Source: Chrysochromulina parva
Taxonomy: Eukaryota; Haptophyta; Prymnesiales; Chrysochromulinaceae
Assembly (NCBI GenBank): GCA_002887195.1
Contig: PJAB01000443.1
Location: 1-26,590, forward strand
Reading direction: 5' to 3'
Length of the DNA stretch: 26,590 bases
Part shown: in pieces, positions 1 through 9,190 of the stretch
How the letters are laid out: every line of letters starts with the position of its first letter
Numbering within the stretch: the first letter of the stretch is position 1
Notes under the pieces: generated by a model
Seen by the model: only the letters and a program-made list of their open reading frames with translations
The model's database searches: none
What the model was told of the DNA's origin: nothing
Made by a program: the position numbers and the translations under genes

Positions 1-325
1 TCCAGGAAATCTCACCTCCTTAGCGGCGCCCCGCTTGCTGGCCTGTTGCCAGTAGTCATGTAAGCGCGCCCCCCCGGGGACGCGCCTGCATGAGCGCCGC
101 TGTACTGTGTGGTCCTGTTTCAAATTCACACACACACGCAAAAAAATGGCTCCGCCGGCCAAAACCTATCGGGTCGCGCGCGCGCTATTTTCACGCGGGC
201 GGTTAATCTCAGAGGCTTCCCTCCCGGTGTTCCAACGGGGGTGGGGAAGAATGCAGCTAATTTCAGCTAAAAAAGGGGATGCTCCCACATCGGCGACCCC
301 TCCTCGCTTCGCCTCCTATCTCTCC
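1..325. other. Left-edge intergenic region
   Basis: No convincing complete gene is visible. It lies downstream of the minus-strand gene that ends at 326. On the minus strand an ATG at 58-60 is followed by 44 in-frame bases ending AAGGAG and then GTGAGA, which resembles a first exon with a splice donor leaving the window on the left. This is too short to call. The rest holds short CA and CG runs near 126-137 and 175-185. Confidence 0.4.
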
Positions 326-2024
326 TCATCGCTCGGGCTCGTCCGCCTCGAGGCACTCCTGCAGCGCCTCGGCGAGCAGTGCCTGTAGCGCGCCGGGTAC
401 GTAGTCGCGCATCGCCTCGCTCCACTCGTTTGCAATCTGGGCGCGCTCGTCCACGACCATCTGCGCGACCGTGGGCGGGTGTACGAGGCCCAGCCTCGCC
501 TCGAGGCCCAGAGACTCGTCGGCAGGCACCAGCTTGGGCGTGGGAGGCGACGTGAGCAGCTCGAGTACAAAGAGCCCGGCGAGCTGGTTCCGTGGCGGCG
601 CCTCCCATAGAACAGCGTACGCCTCCAGCCTCTCACGCAGCCAGATGGCCGAGGCAGCGTGCGAGCTGCTCTCTGGCGCGAGCTGCGCACGGGGCGGGGG
701 GACGCACGGGGGGGAGGTCACCAAGGTCCCCGGGGGCGACGGGCACGCGTGAGAGAGAGAGCCGCACGGAGGGAGCACACGGAAGGAGCACACCGAGGGA
801 GCGGCAGGTAAGCGCCATGGCGCGCGGCAGGTAAGCGACACGGCGAGCACGTGGGATGCGGTGGGAGCATGCCGACGTACAGCGCGCGCAGGCACAGTGC
901 CGTCGTGGGTGCACAGGGAAGGCGGGAGCAGCGCGTGCCTGTTCGAGCTCAGCCAGCGCAGAGAGCGCCGCCTCACGCGTGAGCGCACGCTGGAGCAGAT
1001 CATAATTCTCCGCCCTAAAGGGCGAAATACCGGCCTCGTTGAGGTCAGAGACCCAAGCGGCGCTCGCCGCGCTCAGGGAGGCGTAGAGGATGGAGGGGAG
1101 CGCTTTTGACACGTCGCGCGCGGCGGCGGCAGTGCTCCCGAGCTCACTCATGAGCGTCGCCGGCGGCGCGTCATCGCCGCCCACGCTGTTCACGAGACAA
1201 CTGTCCGCCTCAGAGGCATACACCTCCGACAGGTAGTCTCCCTCGCGCGTGAGGTGGGCGAGGTCCTCACTCCACTCATGGGCGAGCTGCTGGGCGATCG
1301 AGATCAGCCCCGTCGCGATCCGCCGCGGCTCGAGCAACTCAGTATACTCGAGGTACGTCCGATCCGCCTTGAGCAAAAACGGGTTGGCCGCACGCGAGGC
1401 AGAGGCCGCCGCCCAAGGTTTGGCACTCGAGGGAGGAGGCGTCGCGGCCGGGGCGCGGCCGTCGGACCGGGCGAGCCACGCCGCCTTGGCGGCTTCTGCG
1501 CTGCCTGCTGATGCGGCCGCCGCCTGCGTCGATGGAGCCTCCCCCTCTGCAGCCGCAGGCGCGGCGGCCGCCGCCTCCGTCGCTACATCGTCAGGCGGCT
1601 GTTCTGGGCGCGGCACCCGTGGCATCGTGGCCGCATCGGCGGTGCCCACCGCGTAGCGCACCTCGTATTGCTCGGGCTTGCCGCGGAGCATTGTCGCGAG
1701 GTAGTCGCGCCACGAGCAGCGCATCCCATCCGAGAGGCCGCGGTACAGCAACCGCGTCGTCATAGCGCCGGTGCGCTCGACGCGAAGGTGCTCGTGCCCG
1801 AGGAAGGACTCGAGCCATCGCGAGCGCACCTCATTCTTGAACTCGGCGTAGTAGCCGAGCTGCGCCTGCACCGTGCACTGGCACATGAGGTTGAGCAGCT
1901 TGAGCGGCGGCGCTTTGCCCTCCAGCATCACGACCGCCGCCGCCGCTGCACGCACGCCATGGATTGGAGCAGCAGGCCACGCCACGAGACTGGTGAGGAG
2001 GAGGCTGGTGAGAAGGACGACCAT
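326..2024 (-). CDS. Secreted or plastid-targeted protein of unknown function, one intron
   Basis: Two exons on the minus strand: 2024-939 and 682-326, about 480 residues. The start is the ATG at 2024, which begins a hydrophobic signal-like segment (MVVLLTSLLLTSLVAWPA), so the protein is probably secreted or enters a complex plastid. After it comes a conserved-looking helical part with CQC near residue 50, then an Ala/Pro-rich linker around residues 150-230, then a second ordered part. Two stretches resemble each other, QLAHEWSEDLAHL before the intron and QIANEWSEAMRDYV after it, suggesting an internal repeat. The intron is GC-AG if it begins after CAG at 939, or GT-AG if it begins after CCT at 915; both keep phase 0 and join to LAPESSS. 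I do not recognise the family. The gene is head to head with the ABC transporter at 2204. Confidence 0.6.
683..938 (-). other. Intron of the unknown secreted-protein gene
   Basis: The translation turns into low-quality Arg/Pro/Ser-rich sequence in all frames here, while plausible protein resumes after CGCAG at 683-687 (read on the minus strand). The donor is ambiguous: CAG|GCACGC (boundary 939/938) or CCT|GTGCAC (boundary 915/914). The exact 14-mer gcggcaggtaagcg occurs twice, at 801-814 and 824-837 on the plus strand. Confidence 0.55.
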
Positions 2025-2203
2025 CTGTTCGCTTCGCCCCAAAGTAGTACCCCTGAAGGTGACTCGGCGCGTAGGTTGGTGATGCCTACAACAAACTACA
2101 CTGTGAGCGCGACTTTTGAAGATCCACCCGAGATCTTCCCGCTCCACGATTTCCTTTGCCAACTTGTTCACTTCCGAACTTGTCGCTGTCCCCGGTCGCA
2201 CCC
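2025..2203. promoter_or_regulatory. Likely bidirectional promoter, unknown gene and ABC transporter
   Basis: Only 179 bp separate the ATG of the minus-strand gene (2024) from the ATG of the plus-strand transporter (2204), so both 5' UTRs and promoters must share this space unless 5' exons lie elsewhere. I see no clear TATA box. The call rests on geometry, not on a recognised motif. Confidence 0.4.
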
Positions 2204-5089
2204 ATGAGCGCGGCCAATGCACTCAATGGCGGCGCCAACAAAACGCCCGCGCTCGGCTGGCGTCAACCCATCGCCTTTGCGCTCGTACTCCTCGTGGATG
2301 TGCTCGTGCCGCTCTTCGTCGGGAGCATCTGCGACCCGGAGGGAGGATGCTCGCGCCATGCCAACCTCAGCACGACGGCACTCGTGTTCTTCCCCAAGAT
2401 GCCATATTACTTCGGCGCGTCCGCATACGACCTGATGGCCGCCGGGCTCGCGCGCGCGATCGCCTTCGGCGCGCTCATCCTCCTGCGCCGCCGCCGCCGT
2501 AATCCGCGCGTGCCGCGGCCAACGCGGCCGATGCTGCAGCCTCTAAACGCAGAGGTTCATGTCGACACGACGGGCGGCGAAGATCAGGCCGTGTCCACCG
2601 CCGCCGCCGAGAGCGCGTGGCTGAGTTCCAACGTGGCCGGATGGATCGCTCTCGCGATCACCGCGCTCAGCTGGACGCACGCGTCGTGCAAGAGCGCCGG
2701 CCGACTGCTCTCCGCTGGGAGCGGCGAGGGCGACGGGTTCAACCTGCTGCCGCTGGTGACGAGTCCACCCGAGGTGCCCTTCTGGCTCTGCGTCGGCGCC
2801 GCGTACGTGTGCTCCGAGCTCGAGCGGCGTGTCTTTGATAGCCTCTCGAAACGCCTCGCGCCCGCGCCCGACGCTCGCAAGGCCAAGGGCGACGCGGCTG
2901 GGGGCAGCACATCGCGCGGCGGCGGCCGCACTCGCGGCGGCAACGGCGGCGCGAGCATGCCCAAGGGCGACGCCGAGCTCGCAGCCGAGCAGTCGGCGGC
3001 GATCAAGAAGCAATACCTCGAGGCGACCGAGCCGAAGAACATGCCTACCTTGCGCCTCCTCTTCTCCTTGATGGCGCCAGACACGCACCTGCTTGCGCTC
3101 GCGTACGTCTCCTTGATCCTCGCGGCCGCGGGCGAGTCGCTCGTGCCGCTCCTGTACGGCCTCGTCATCGACGCGATCGCCATCAACCCGCAGCCCGAAC
3201 AGTTCCGAAAGTACATGCTCTACCTGATCTTGACAGCCTTCCTCACGGGGATCTTCACAGGGTTGCGTGGCTCGACGTTCACAGTCATCGGAGGCGTCTT
3301 CGGCAAGCGATTGCGCGTGTACCTCTTCCGCGCACTCCTCGAGCAGGAGCTCGACTTTTTCGGCGCGACCAAGACGGGCGACATCACCTCACGCCTCTCG
3401 GCCGACTGCCAGAAGGTGGCCGACCAGGTGCAGCTCAACGTCAACGTCTTCCTGCGCTCGGTGATCCAGGCGGTCTTCACGCTCGCTCTGATGCTCTTCC
3501 TCTCGCCCAAGCTCGCCCTCGCCTCGTTCGTCATCGTGCCCGCGATCGTGGGCATCTCCAAAGTCTTCGGTGACTACATGCGCGACCTGTCGACCGAGAC
3601 GCAGGACGCGCTCGCCGAGGCCAACTCAACGGCCGAGGAGGTGATCGGAGCGATCAGCACGACGCGTGCCTTTTCGGCCGAGGAGGAGGAGGTCAGGCAC
3701 TACTCCGACGGACTCACCAAGTATGTGGGCACCGTCGTACGCTCGGCGCGTCTCTACTTCTTCTACTCGTCCCTCACCTTCACCTTCTTGCCCTACCTCA
3801 CCTACTGCCTCATCCTCTTCTTCGCGGCGCAGCTCATCCACACGCCCGAGGGGTGCGTGACCGCCTCCACCGCCGCGCAGTGCCCCTTCTCGCCGCCGCC
3901 ACCGGGCGTGCCCTTCGCTGCACCTCCCGGGCTGCCGCCACCGCCGCTGATGCCAATGGCGCCCACCATGGCGCCCACCATGACATGCGAGGTGGACGGT
4001 CCCAAACTCGTCTCCTTCGTCTTCTACATGCAGTCGCTCTTTGCCGCCTTCCAGTCGCTTGGCTCCATCTACACGGCCCTCGCGCAGGCTCTGGGTGCCG
4101 CCGATAAGGTCATCAAGTGGGTGCATCGGCAGCCTACGATCCTAGCGCCCGTGTCGCCGCTCACGCCAACCCGCTGCCGCGGCGACGTGCGCTTAGTCGA
4201 CGTGCACTTCACATACAAGCTTCGCCCCGACCGTCCCATTCTCACCGGTCTCTCACTGCATGCGGCGCCCGGGGAGGTGGTCGCGCTGTGCGGGCCGAGT
4301 GGCGGAGGCAAGTCGTCGATCATCGCTCTCCTCGAGCGCTTCTACGAGCCCGATCAGGGCACCGTCCTTTTGGACGACACGCCGATCGCGCAGCTCGCGC
4401 CAGGCTGGTTCCACAGGCACGTCGCCCTCGTCGGGCAGGAGCCTACGCTCTTCGCTCGCTCGCTTCGCGACAACATCTGCTATGGCCTCGAGACCCTCGA
4501 TGAACACACGCGCCCCGATGCGGACGCTGTCGTGCGCGCCGCCACGCTCGCCAATGCTCACGAGTTCATCTCCGCCCTCGAACATGGGTACGACACCTTT
4601 ATCGGTGAGCGCGGCACACAGCTCTCAGGCGGTCAGAAGCAGCGCGTCGCCATTGCGCGTGCGCTTGTGCGTCAGCCGGCGGTGCTGCTGCTCGACGAGG
4701 CTACCTCCGCCCTCGACGCCGAGTCGGAGCATGTGGTCCAGGGGGCCATCGACTCGATGATCGCGCAGGGCGGCATGACCGTGCTCGTGATTGCCCATCG
4801 GCTGAGTACCATCCGCAACGCTGATCGCATTCTCGTCATTAACGGTGGGCGCGTGGCCGAGGCGGGCACACACAACGAGCTTCTCGCCAGGCGCGATGGA
4901 GAGTATGCAAAGCTCGTGCACCGCCAGATGGCGGGTGGTGCTGGCTTGGGCTCCCAGCCGCCCTCGCAGCTTCCCTCACCCACCGACCTTGCGAGCCTCG
5001 GAAGTGCTCCGACCACCCCCCCGCCCGAGCCACCCCCGCCCATCTCCTCCAAGCCGTCCGGGGCGCTGCCCGCCTCAGGTAGGGGTTGA
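2204..5089 (+). CDS. ABCB/TAP-like half ABC transporter
   Basis: A 961-residue membrane exporter half-transporter, expected to dimerise and use ATP to move a substrate across an internal membrane. Start is the ATG at 2204 (MSAANALNGG). Residues 1 to about 230 hold several hydrophobic segments resembling the extra TMD0 of TAP/TAPL proteins, followed by a Gly/Arg-rich linker. The ABC membrane domain starts near residue 285 and the nucleotide-binding domain near 660. All ATPase motifs are present: Walker A GPSGGGKSS (about 697-705), Q-loop VGQEPTLF, signature LSGGQKQR (about 807), Walker B VLLLDEAT (about 827), D-loop SALD and H-loop IAHRLST (about 863). A Pro/Met-rich loop with Cys is inserted between the last two membrane helices, and the C-tail is Pro-rich. 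No intron is needed. The family is certain; the substrate (peptide in TAP/TAPL) is only suggested. Confidence 0.93.
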   Translation: MSAANALNGGANKTPALGWRQPIAFALVLLVDVLVPLFVGSICDPEGGCSRHANLSTTALVFFPKMPYYFGASAYDLMAAGLARAIAFGALILLRRRRRNPRVPRPTRPMLQPLNAEVHVDTTGGEDQAVSTAAAESAWLSSNVAGWIALAITALSWTHASCKSAGRLLSAGSGEGDGFNLLPLVTSPPEVPFWLCVGAAYVCSELERRVFDSLSKRLAPAPDARKAKGDAAGGSTSRGGGRTRGGNGGASMPKGDAELAAEQSAAIKKQYLEATEPKNMPTLRLLFSLMAPDTHLLALAYVSLILAAAGESLVPLLYGLVIDAIAINPQPEQFRKYMLYLILTAFLTGIFTGLRGSTFTVIGGVFGKRLRVYLFRALLEQELDFFGATKTGDITSRLSADCQKVADQVQLNVNVFLRSVIQAVFTLALMLFLSPKLALASFVIVPAIVGISKVFGDYMRDLSTETQDALAEANSTAEEVIGAISTTRAFSAEEEEVRHYSDGLTKYVGTVVRSARLYFFYSSLTFTFLPYLTYCLILFFAAQLIHTPEGCVTASTAAQCPFSPPPPGVPFAAPPGLPPPPLMPMAPTMAPTMTCEVDGPKLVSFVFYMQSLFAAFQSLGSIYTALAQALGAADKVIKWVHRQPTILAPVSPLTPTRCRGDVRLVDVHFTYKLRPDRPILTGLSLHAAPGEVVALCGPSGGGKSSIIALLERFYEPDQGTVLLDDTPIAQLAPGWFHRHVALVGQEPTLFARSLRDNICYGLETLDEHTRPDADAVVRAATLANAHEFISALEHGYDTFIGERGTQLSGGQKQRVAIARALVRQPAVLLLDEATSALDAESEHVVQGAIDSMIAQGGMTVLVIAHRLSTIRNADRILVINGGRVAEAGTHNELLARRDGEYAKLVHRQMAGGAGLGSQPPSQLPSPTDLASLGSAPTTPPPEPPPPISSKPSGALPASGRG

Positions 5090-6004
5090 GCGCCGTTCTC
5101 AGCGATCGGATACTAGGACCCTTGAGCGTTGAGGCTGATAGTAGGAAGTATCGGCGACCCGACCGTGCGCGCCGTTTCGCGTTCGGAGGTTTACTACGCT
5201 GGCACCGAGCGTCACCTTTTTGGATCATTTTTCCGTTCAGAGCGTCAGTCCCGGTCCGTCCGAGAGGCGACGGGGAGCGCCTCGCCGCCGCACACCGCAA
5301 GCCTTCGCCGCGACCCGCCATTGGCCATAGCCCATACACATTACACTGCCGGGGCGCCGAGCCGCGAGCGAGATTGAGGCGCAAGTGGTGCATGAACCGT
5401 GCAAGAAGGACTTGGTGCGGCCGTAAAATGCCGCGCCATCCCGGACCGTGCGGTGCGGTCGGTGCACCCCGCGATGCGTGCCTTGTCGTGTGTGTGTTCA
5501 TGTTAAGTTCATGTATGTAGTATGCTGCATCTGCGTTCTGTGATAGTCACATCCCGGTATAACTAAATGGTGTTCGGTACTTGTTACCTCCGAGACTCCT
5601 AAACCAACCGAACCAACCAGCGCATGCCGGTGCTCAGGTACAATGTACGGTCCGGTGCGAGACAAAATACAAACTTTTCTAACGAACGGGGGTGACGCTG
5701 ACGGGTGCTGACCGGACGATCGCCGGGACGGTTGTCACATATATGGTCGATGTCAGTCGCACAGTCGCGGTTGTGGGACTACGGACTTGAGGCACTTGTG
5801 TGATACATAGATACAAACAGATACCCGGGTCGACACGCACGCTGTCGACACCGACCCGGATCCGGCGCGGCCCGTTACCGGTGCGTGCTCGCTGCTCCGT
5901 CCCCGCGTCCCCCGTGCGACTGCGAGCGGGTGTGTGTCCCGGCTCCCCCCCTGGGTGTTTTTGAACTGGTATCGCACGGGCGGACGATATGGTGTACATT
6001 CGAT
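5090..6004. other. Intergenic region between convergent genes
   Basis: This 915 bp stretch separates the 3' ends of the ABC transporter (+) and the glycosyltransferase (-). Base composition is more mixed than in the genes. Short open frames exist on both strands but are Arg/Pro/Thr-rich, have no recognisable domain and mostly lack an ATG. I see no RNA gene or long repeat. It probably holds the two 3' UTRs and spacer. Confidence 0.55.
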
Positions 6005-7138
6005 TCACAGTACGTCACGCGGGGGCGGCAATCGATGGTTCTGCGTAGGTTCTGCGGACTGTTCTGCAGAGGCCGGTGACGATCCTGCTGAGTCACTTGC
6101 TGTTGGCGAACCTTGCTGATCGGGTCGAGTTGAGTGTGTCAAGTTGAGTGCAGAAAGTCGCGAGCATAACTTTCGGTCCGTCCTGTACTCTTGCATCCAC
6201 GCGACGATCGATAGGTAGTCTTTACAGTAAGTCACGTTCCCTTTCCGTCGCGGCCTCGCGCACGAGTAGGTTTCGACATCGCCCTTGTCGAAGTCAACTG
6301 AAGGGCTCCAGTTGGACGCCTTTTCGAGGGCCAAGTCGCGCTGAGTGGTAGTCATCGTGTAGTGCGCAATCCGATAAGGCGACAGTGTACGACGCCCGTT
6401 GCAGATGCCGTAAGGCTGGTAGTTAGTGTGGTTCCCTCCACGGATCCCGACAATGTCGCCCCAGCCAAGTTGGTGCGACGTCAGGAAGTGGATTGGGCGC
6501 GCCGCGAACCCCGCCCAGTACGGATCTAGGAGCGTGTGCTTATGAGTTAATAGCCTCAAGCGCGTTCGCAAGTTACACTCCAAAGGAAACTGCTCCTCGA
6601 TGCTGGGAGCGTATTTGAGCGATGCCACACGACCAGTGGCAGCCAGCCGGTCCCGAAAGGTGGCGCAGCAACTGCCACCGAGCATGCACTTCTCGTAGTT
6701 GCACGGATACCAGAAAAGCTCGTCGCCGTCTGCATTGATCAAAAGTGACCCTGGTGAGAGCTGGTCGATAAATGCATTAGTTGCGAGCAACTTTGCCACA
6801 TCGCTGTAGCGCTCGCGCCGAATGCTGATATTCTGCGCGGGCACTCCGGCAGCGTCTAGCTCGGCGAGCGTCTGGTTGAGCAGCGTCGCATTGCGGGGTG
6901 CTTGTAGGATGAACCTTGCCTGCGTCCGCAGGACGCCAACTCGCTCAAAGTAGTGATGGCAAAAGTGGTGCATCATGACGGGGTCGCCCCCGTTGACAAA
7001 AGAGAATAGAAAGACCCGTGGCGCAACGACCCGAAGGCGTGGACATGATGCATTTGAATCCAAGGTCGACGCCTCATAGCCGCTCCATGGTGTGCCAAAG
7101 TTGTGAGCCCAGGTCGTCGCCTGGTGAGCGTCGGCCAT
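6005..7138 (-). CDS. Glycosyltransferase family 2/92-like protein
   Basis: A 377-residue protein starting at the ATG at 7138. Residues about 40-260 look like the Pfam Glyco_tranf_2_4/GT92-type fold: a first strand followed by VNGGDPVMMHHFCHHYFERVGV (about 48-69), then INADGDELFWY, where DGDE (137-140) fits the metal- and nucleotide-sugar-binding DxD(E) motif. Several Cys pairs and NxS/T sites (near residues 83, 88, 103 and 236) suit a Golgi or secretory protein. No signal anchor is visible at the N-terminus, so an upstream exon may be missing or the protein is soluble. The last 50 residues are Ser/Pro-rich and disordered. Donor sugar and acceptor cannot be told from sequence. Confidence 0.78.
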   Translation of the reverse strand: MADAHQATTWAHNFGTPWSGYEASTLDSNASCPRLRVVAPRVFLFSFVNGGDPVMMHHFCHHYFERVGVLRTQARFILQAPRNATLLNQTLAELDAAGVPAQNISIRRERYSDVAKLLATNAFIDQLSPGSLLINADGDELFWYPCNYEKCMLGGSCCATFRDRLAATGRVASLKYAPSIEEQFPLECNLRTRLRLLTHKHTLLDPYWAGFAARPIHFLTSHQLGWGDIVGIRGGNHTNYQPYGICNGRRTLSPYRIAHYTMTTTQRDLALEKASNWSPSVDFDKGDVETYSCARPRRKGNVTYCKDYLSIVAWMQEYRTDRKLCSRLSALNLTHSTRPDQQGSPTASDSAGSSPASAEQSAEPTQNHRLPPPRDVL

Positions 7139-7201
7139 GGACGGGCTCGTCGGCGGGAATGTGTGTGTGTTGCATGTACATGTACAAGAGTACCGCCGCG
7201 G

Positions 7202-7210
7202 ATTAAATAG
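7202..7210 (-). promoter_or_regulatory. TATA-like element upstream of the glycosyltransferase
   Basis: Read on the minus strand the bases are CTATTTAAT, lying about 65 bp upstream of the ATG at 7138 in otherwise GC-rich DNA. Position and sequence suit a core promoter, but AT-rich words of this length occur by chance and many algal promoters lack TATA boxes. Confidence 0.2.
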
Positions 7211-7380
7211 AACTTCGCGCGTGAACTAATAAATATTCCCGGTAATAAGGGCCAAGGCCAAGAGCTGGTGTTCCGTCTTCACAGACACACCAAGAGACAC
7301 ACACATCTTCGACAACCCTCTTCTGAGACACAGACACACCGTGGAACAATACAGGGTTCGGGTCGAGATACCTACTGAGG

Positions 7381-7459
7381 CTCACTCACTCACTCACTCA
7401 CTCACTCACTCACTTAACTCACTCACTCACTCACTCACTCACTCACTTAACTCACTCAC
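7381..7459. repeat. CTCA microsatellite with TTAA interruptions
   Basis: An uninterrupted run of CTCA units (7381-7413) is followed by TTAA (7414-7417), a second CTCA run (7418-7446), TTAA again (7447-7450) and a short third run. The two TTAA interruptions are 33 bp apart, so a larger unit of CTCA repeats plus TTAA has itself been duplicated. It is intergenic. Confidence 0.95.
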
Positions 7460-7498
7460 GATCATCCGGATGCACGGCGCCGCCGTTGTCAAGGTGCG

Positions 7499-7828
7499 TC
7501 AACCAGTACTCGTACTCCTCGGTTTCTCCTCGGTGGAATCGTACGCATCGTACGCTTCGCGCGGTTCGACGTCGAGATAGGCAATCGAGTGTCGGAGAGC
7601 CTGCCCGAGTGTCGGCCAGCGGTCTTCTTCTGCCTCTTCTTTCTCATCGTCCTGAACACCGTCGCTCTCGTCTTCGCTCGGGTCGCGCTCGCGTACCGCG
7701 AGAAGGGTACGACAGGATCGACATCGAGCGTCGAATAGCCCCGCGCGTCCCCGGACCCCGCGAGCGCGACGCGGCACGCGCGAGCCGCGAATGTGCAATG
7801 TCGACATCTCCGGATCGCGGATGATCAT
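7499..7828 (-). CDS. Possible small acidic protein, doubtful
   Basis: An open frame of 109 codons starting at the ATG at 7828. Its first third is Arg-rich and looks non-coding. The rest contains CRSC, an acidic run (SEDESDGVQDDEKEEAEED) and a more natural C-terminus (GQALRHSIAYLDVEPREAYDAYD). No domain is recognised. It could be one exon of a small gene or chance; the tail is the only part with protein-like composition. Confidence 0.18.
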   Translation of the reverse strand: MIIRDPEMSTLHIRGSRVPRRARGVRGRAGLFDARCRSCRTLLAVRERDPSEDESDGVQDDEKEEAEEDRWPTLGQALRHSIAYLDVEPREAYDAYDSTEEKPRSTSTG

Positions 7829-8145
7829 CTGCCCCTGGGCCCATATATGCGTTACTCGTACCCGCAACGTCGGAGACAGTGGATCAGCTCAAAAGGCGCG
7901 CGCACCTTGCATTTTTAATTTGGCCTTTGTACCACACTGAGTCGCTACCGGCCGGGCGCGGGCTGCACCGACGCACCGTCGAGCGCCGAGCCGGCCGAGC
8001 GCTTTTACTGGCGACATCGGACATGTCACATGCAGGCCCAGGGGCTGCCCTCAGTCACTTGCCTGGCCGCCGCGCGCGGCAGTCACCGCGGCGCTGCACA
8101 GGTATGCACAGGCACACGCACGCGCCGCGCCGTGGCGGGCGCCCC

Positions 8146-9099
8146 TCACGAGTCCTCGTGTCGGAAGACGAATGGCTCGCCATCCTTTGTAAAGATCTCT
8201 GGGTTGGCCGCCCGGCGTGCGGGCGAGGGCGCCTCCCTCGCCTCTCGCAGCTCGCCACGTTCAAACGTCTCAAACGGGTCCGCGGGCGCGACGGCGGCTT
8301 CGGACGCGGCCGAGACGTGTCGCTTGGACGGCGGCGGCGCGAGGGGCGGCACGGCCGCGCCCAGCACCGGCGCTCGCGCGCGCTCGCGCGCCAGGCGCTC
8401 CTGTAGCTGCAACACGCGCGCCAGGTTGCTTTCGGGTGGTGGCGGCGGCGGCTCGGGAGCCGCCGCCTCGGCGGTAGGCCGTGGCGGTTCGGCCTTTGTG
8501 GGCAGCGACGCTGCTGGCACCTGAACCGGCGCTGGCGGCTGCAGCGGCGCAACGGGTGCCACCGGAGGCGGCTCCACGCCGCGGTACAGTGACAGGGCCG
8601 TGGCCCTGCCGGCCGCAGCGCGGGCCGCGGCGTCGTCTGCGTGGGTTAGGCGCGCGGCGAGTTCGCCGACGCTCGGCAGCCCCGCCTCTGCAGGTGGCAC
8701 CCCCGGAGGTAGCGGTGCCATCGCGTCCTCAAACCGCCGCGCCGCAATATGGCGCGCCTCCTGCAGCTGCGCCTCGAGCTGCCGCGCGTACGCGGCCGCG
8801 CTATCGAGCTGCGCGCGATAGGCTTTGCGCTCCTCGTCACGCAGCTGCAGGATGGTCTTCAGGCTCTTGGCTAGCGCGTGCTCCTCCTGCTTGAAGTGCT
8901 CAACGAGCTCGGTCAGGCCGAGCCGCACGAGCATCATGCCGCCCAGTCGCTCCTCGAAGAGATGCGCCAGCGTGTCGATGACGTCCGCCTCAGTCGAGTT
9001 GACCATCGCCATGTATCGGCCAATGCGCACGCAAAAATCCTGTCTAGGTGCAGCCGCGACCCGTAAATATGGATACTGTGAACATGGATAGTAGTACAT
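8146..9099 (-). CDS. Coiled-coil protein with Pro/Ala-rich linker
   Basis: An open frame of 317 codons. Residues about 30-130 are strongly helical and charged, predicted coiled coil (for example VEHFKQEEHALAKSLKTILQ and RRFEDA). Residues about 175-230 are Pro/Ala-rich, followed by a second Arg/Glu-rich helical part near 230-250 and a defined C-terminus ending EIFTKDGEPFVFRHEDS. The first ATG is at 9099, but M30 (9012) and M32 (9006) are good alternatives, and an acceptor-like CTAGACAG just before DFCVRIG suggests the first 20 residues might be non-coding. I do not recognise the family; a structural or cytoskeletal role is a guess from the coiled coil. It is head to head with the VKOR gene. 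Confidence 0.6.
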   Translation of the reverse strand: MYYYPCSQYPYLRVAAAPRQDFCVRIGRYMAMVNSTEADVIDTLAHLFEERLGGMMLVRLGLTELVEHFKQEEHALAKSLKTILQLRDEERKAYRAQLDSAAAYARQLEAQLQEARHIAARRFEDAMAPLPPGVPPAEAGLPSVGELAARLTHADDAAARAAAGRATALSLYRGVEPPPVAPVAPLQPPAPVQVPAASLPTKAEPPRPTAEAAAPEPPPPPPESNLARVLQLQERLARERARAPVLGAAVPPLAPPPSKRHVSAASEAAVAPADPFETFERGELREAREAPSPARRAANPEIFTKDGEPFVFRHEDS

Positions 9100-9190
9100 G
9101 GATTAATGTTCAAAGGGAGAGTACGATGGGACTCCGGGACACTTCAATTTTGTCTTGACTACTAAGTTGTGATCTCGCGCGTCCAGGGGC
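9100..9190. promoter_or_regulatory. Short divergent intergenic region, likely shared promoter
   Basis: Just 91 bp lie between the furthest-upstream ATG of the coiled-coil gene (9099) and the ATG of the VKOR fusion (9191); the gap is about 180 bp if the coiled-coil gene starts at 9012. It is locally AT-richer than the flanking genes. No definite promoter motif is recognised. Confidence 0.35.

Larger units (their letters stand above)
7139..8145. other. Intergenic region with repeats
   Basis: About 1 kb upstream of the glycosyltransferase and downstream of the coiled-coil gene. It contains a palindrome tgtacatgtaca at 7176-7187, a TATA-like CTATTTAAT on the minus strand at 7202-7210 about 65 bp before the glycosyltransferase ATG, CA-rich segments at 7280-7340, the CTCA array at 7381-7459, and a weak acidic reading frame at 7499-7828. 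Confidence 0.6.

Noticed and set aside
4839..5501. Minus-strand frame of 220 codons crossing the end of the ABC transporter
   Set aside because: Arg/Ala/Pro-rich with no recognisable domain, and it overlaps the transporter's coding end.
5679..6008. Minus-strand frame of 109 codons overlapping the end of the glycosyltransferase
   Set aside because: Composition is low quality with no domain; the glycosyltransferase frame ends properly at 6005.
7381..7459. Regular repeat array considered as CRISPR
   Set aside because: The units are 4-bp CTCA repeats with no unique spacers, and the genome is eukaryotic.
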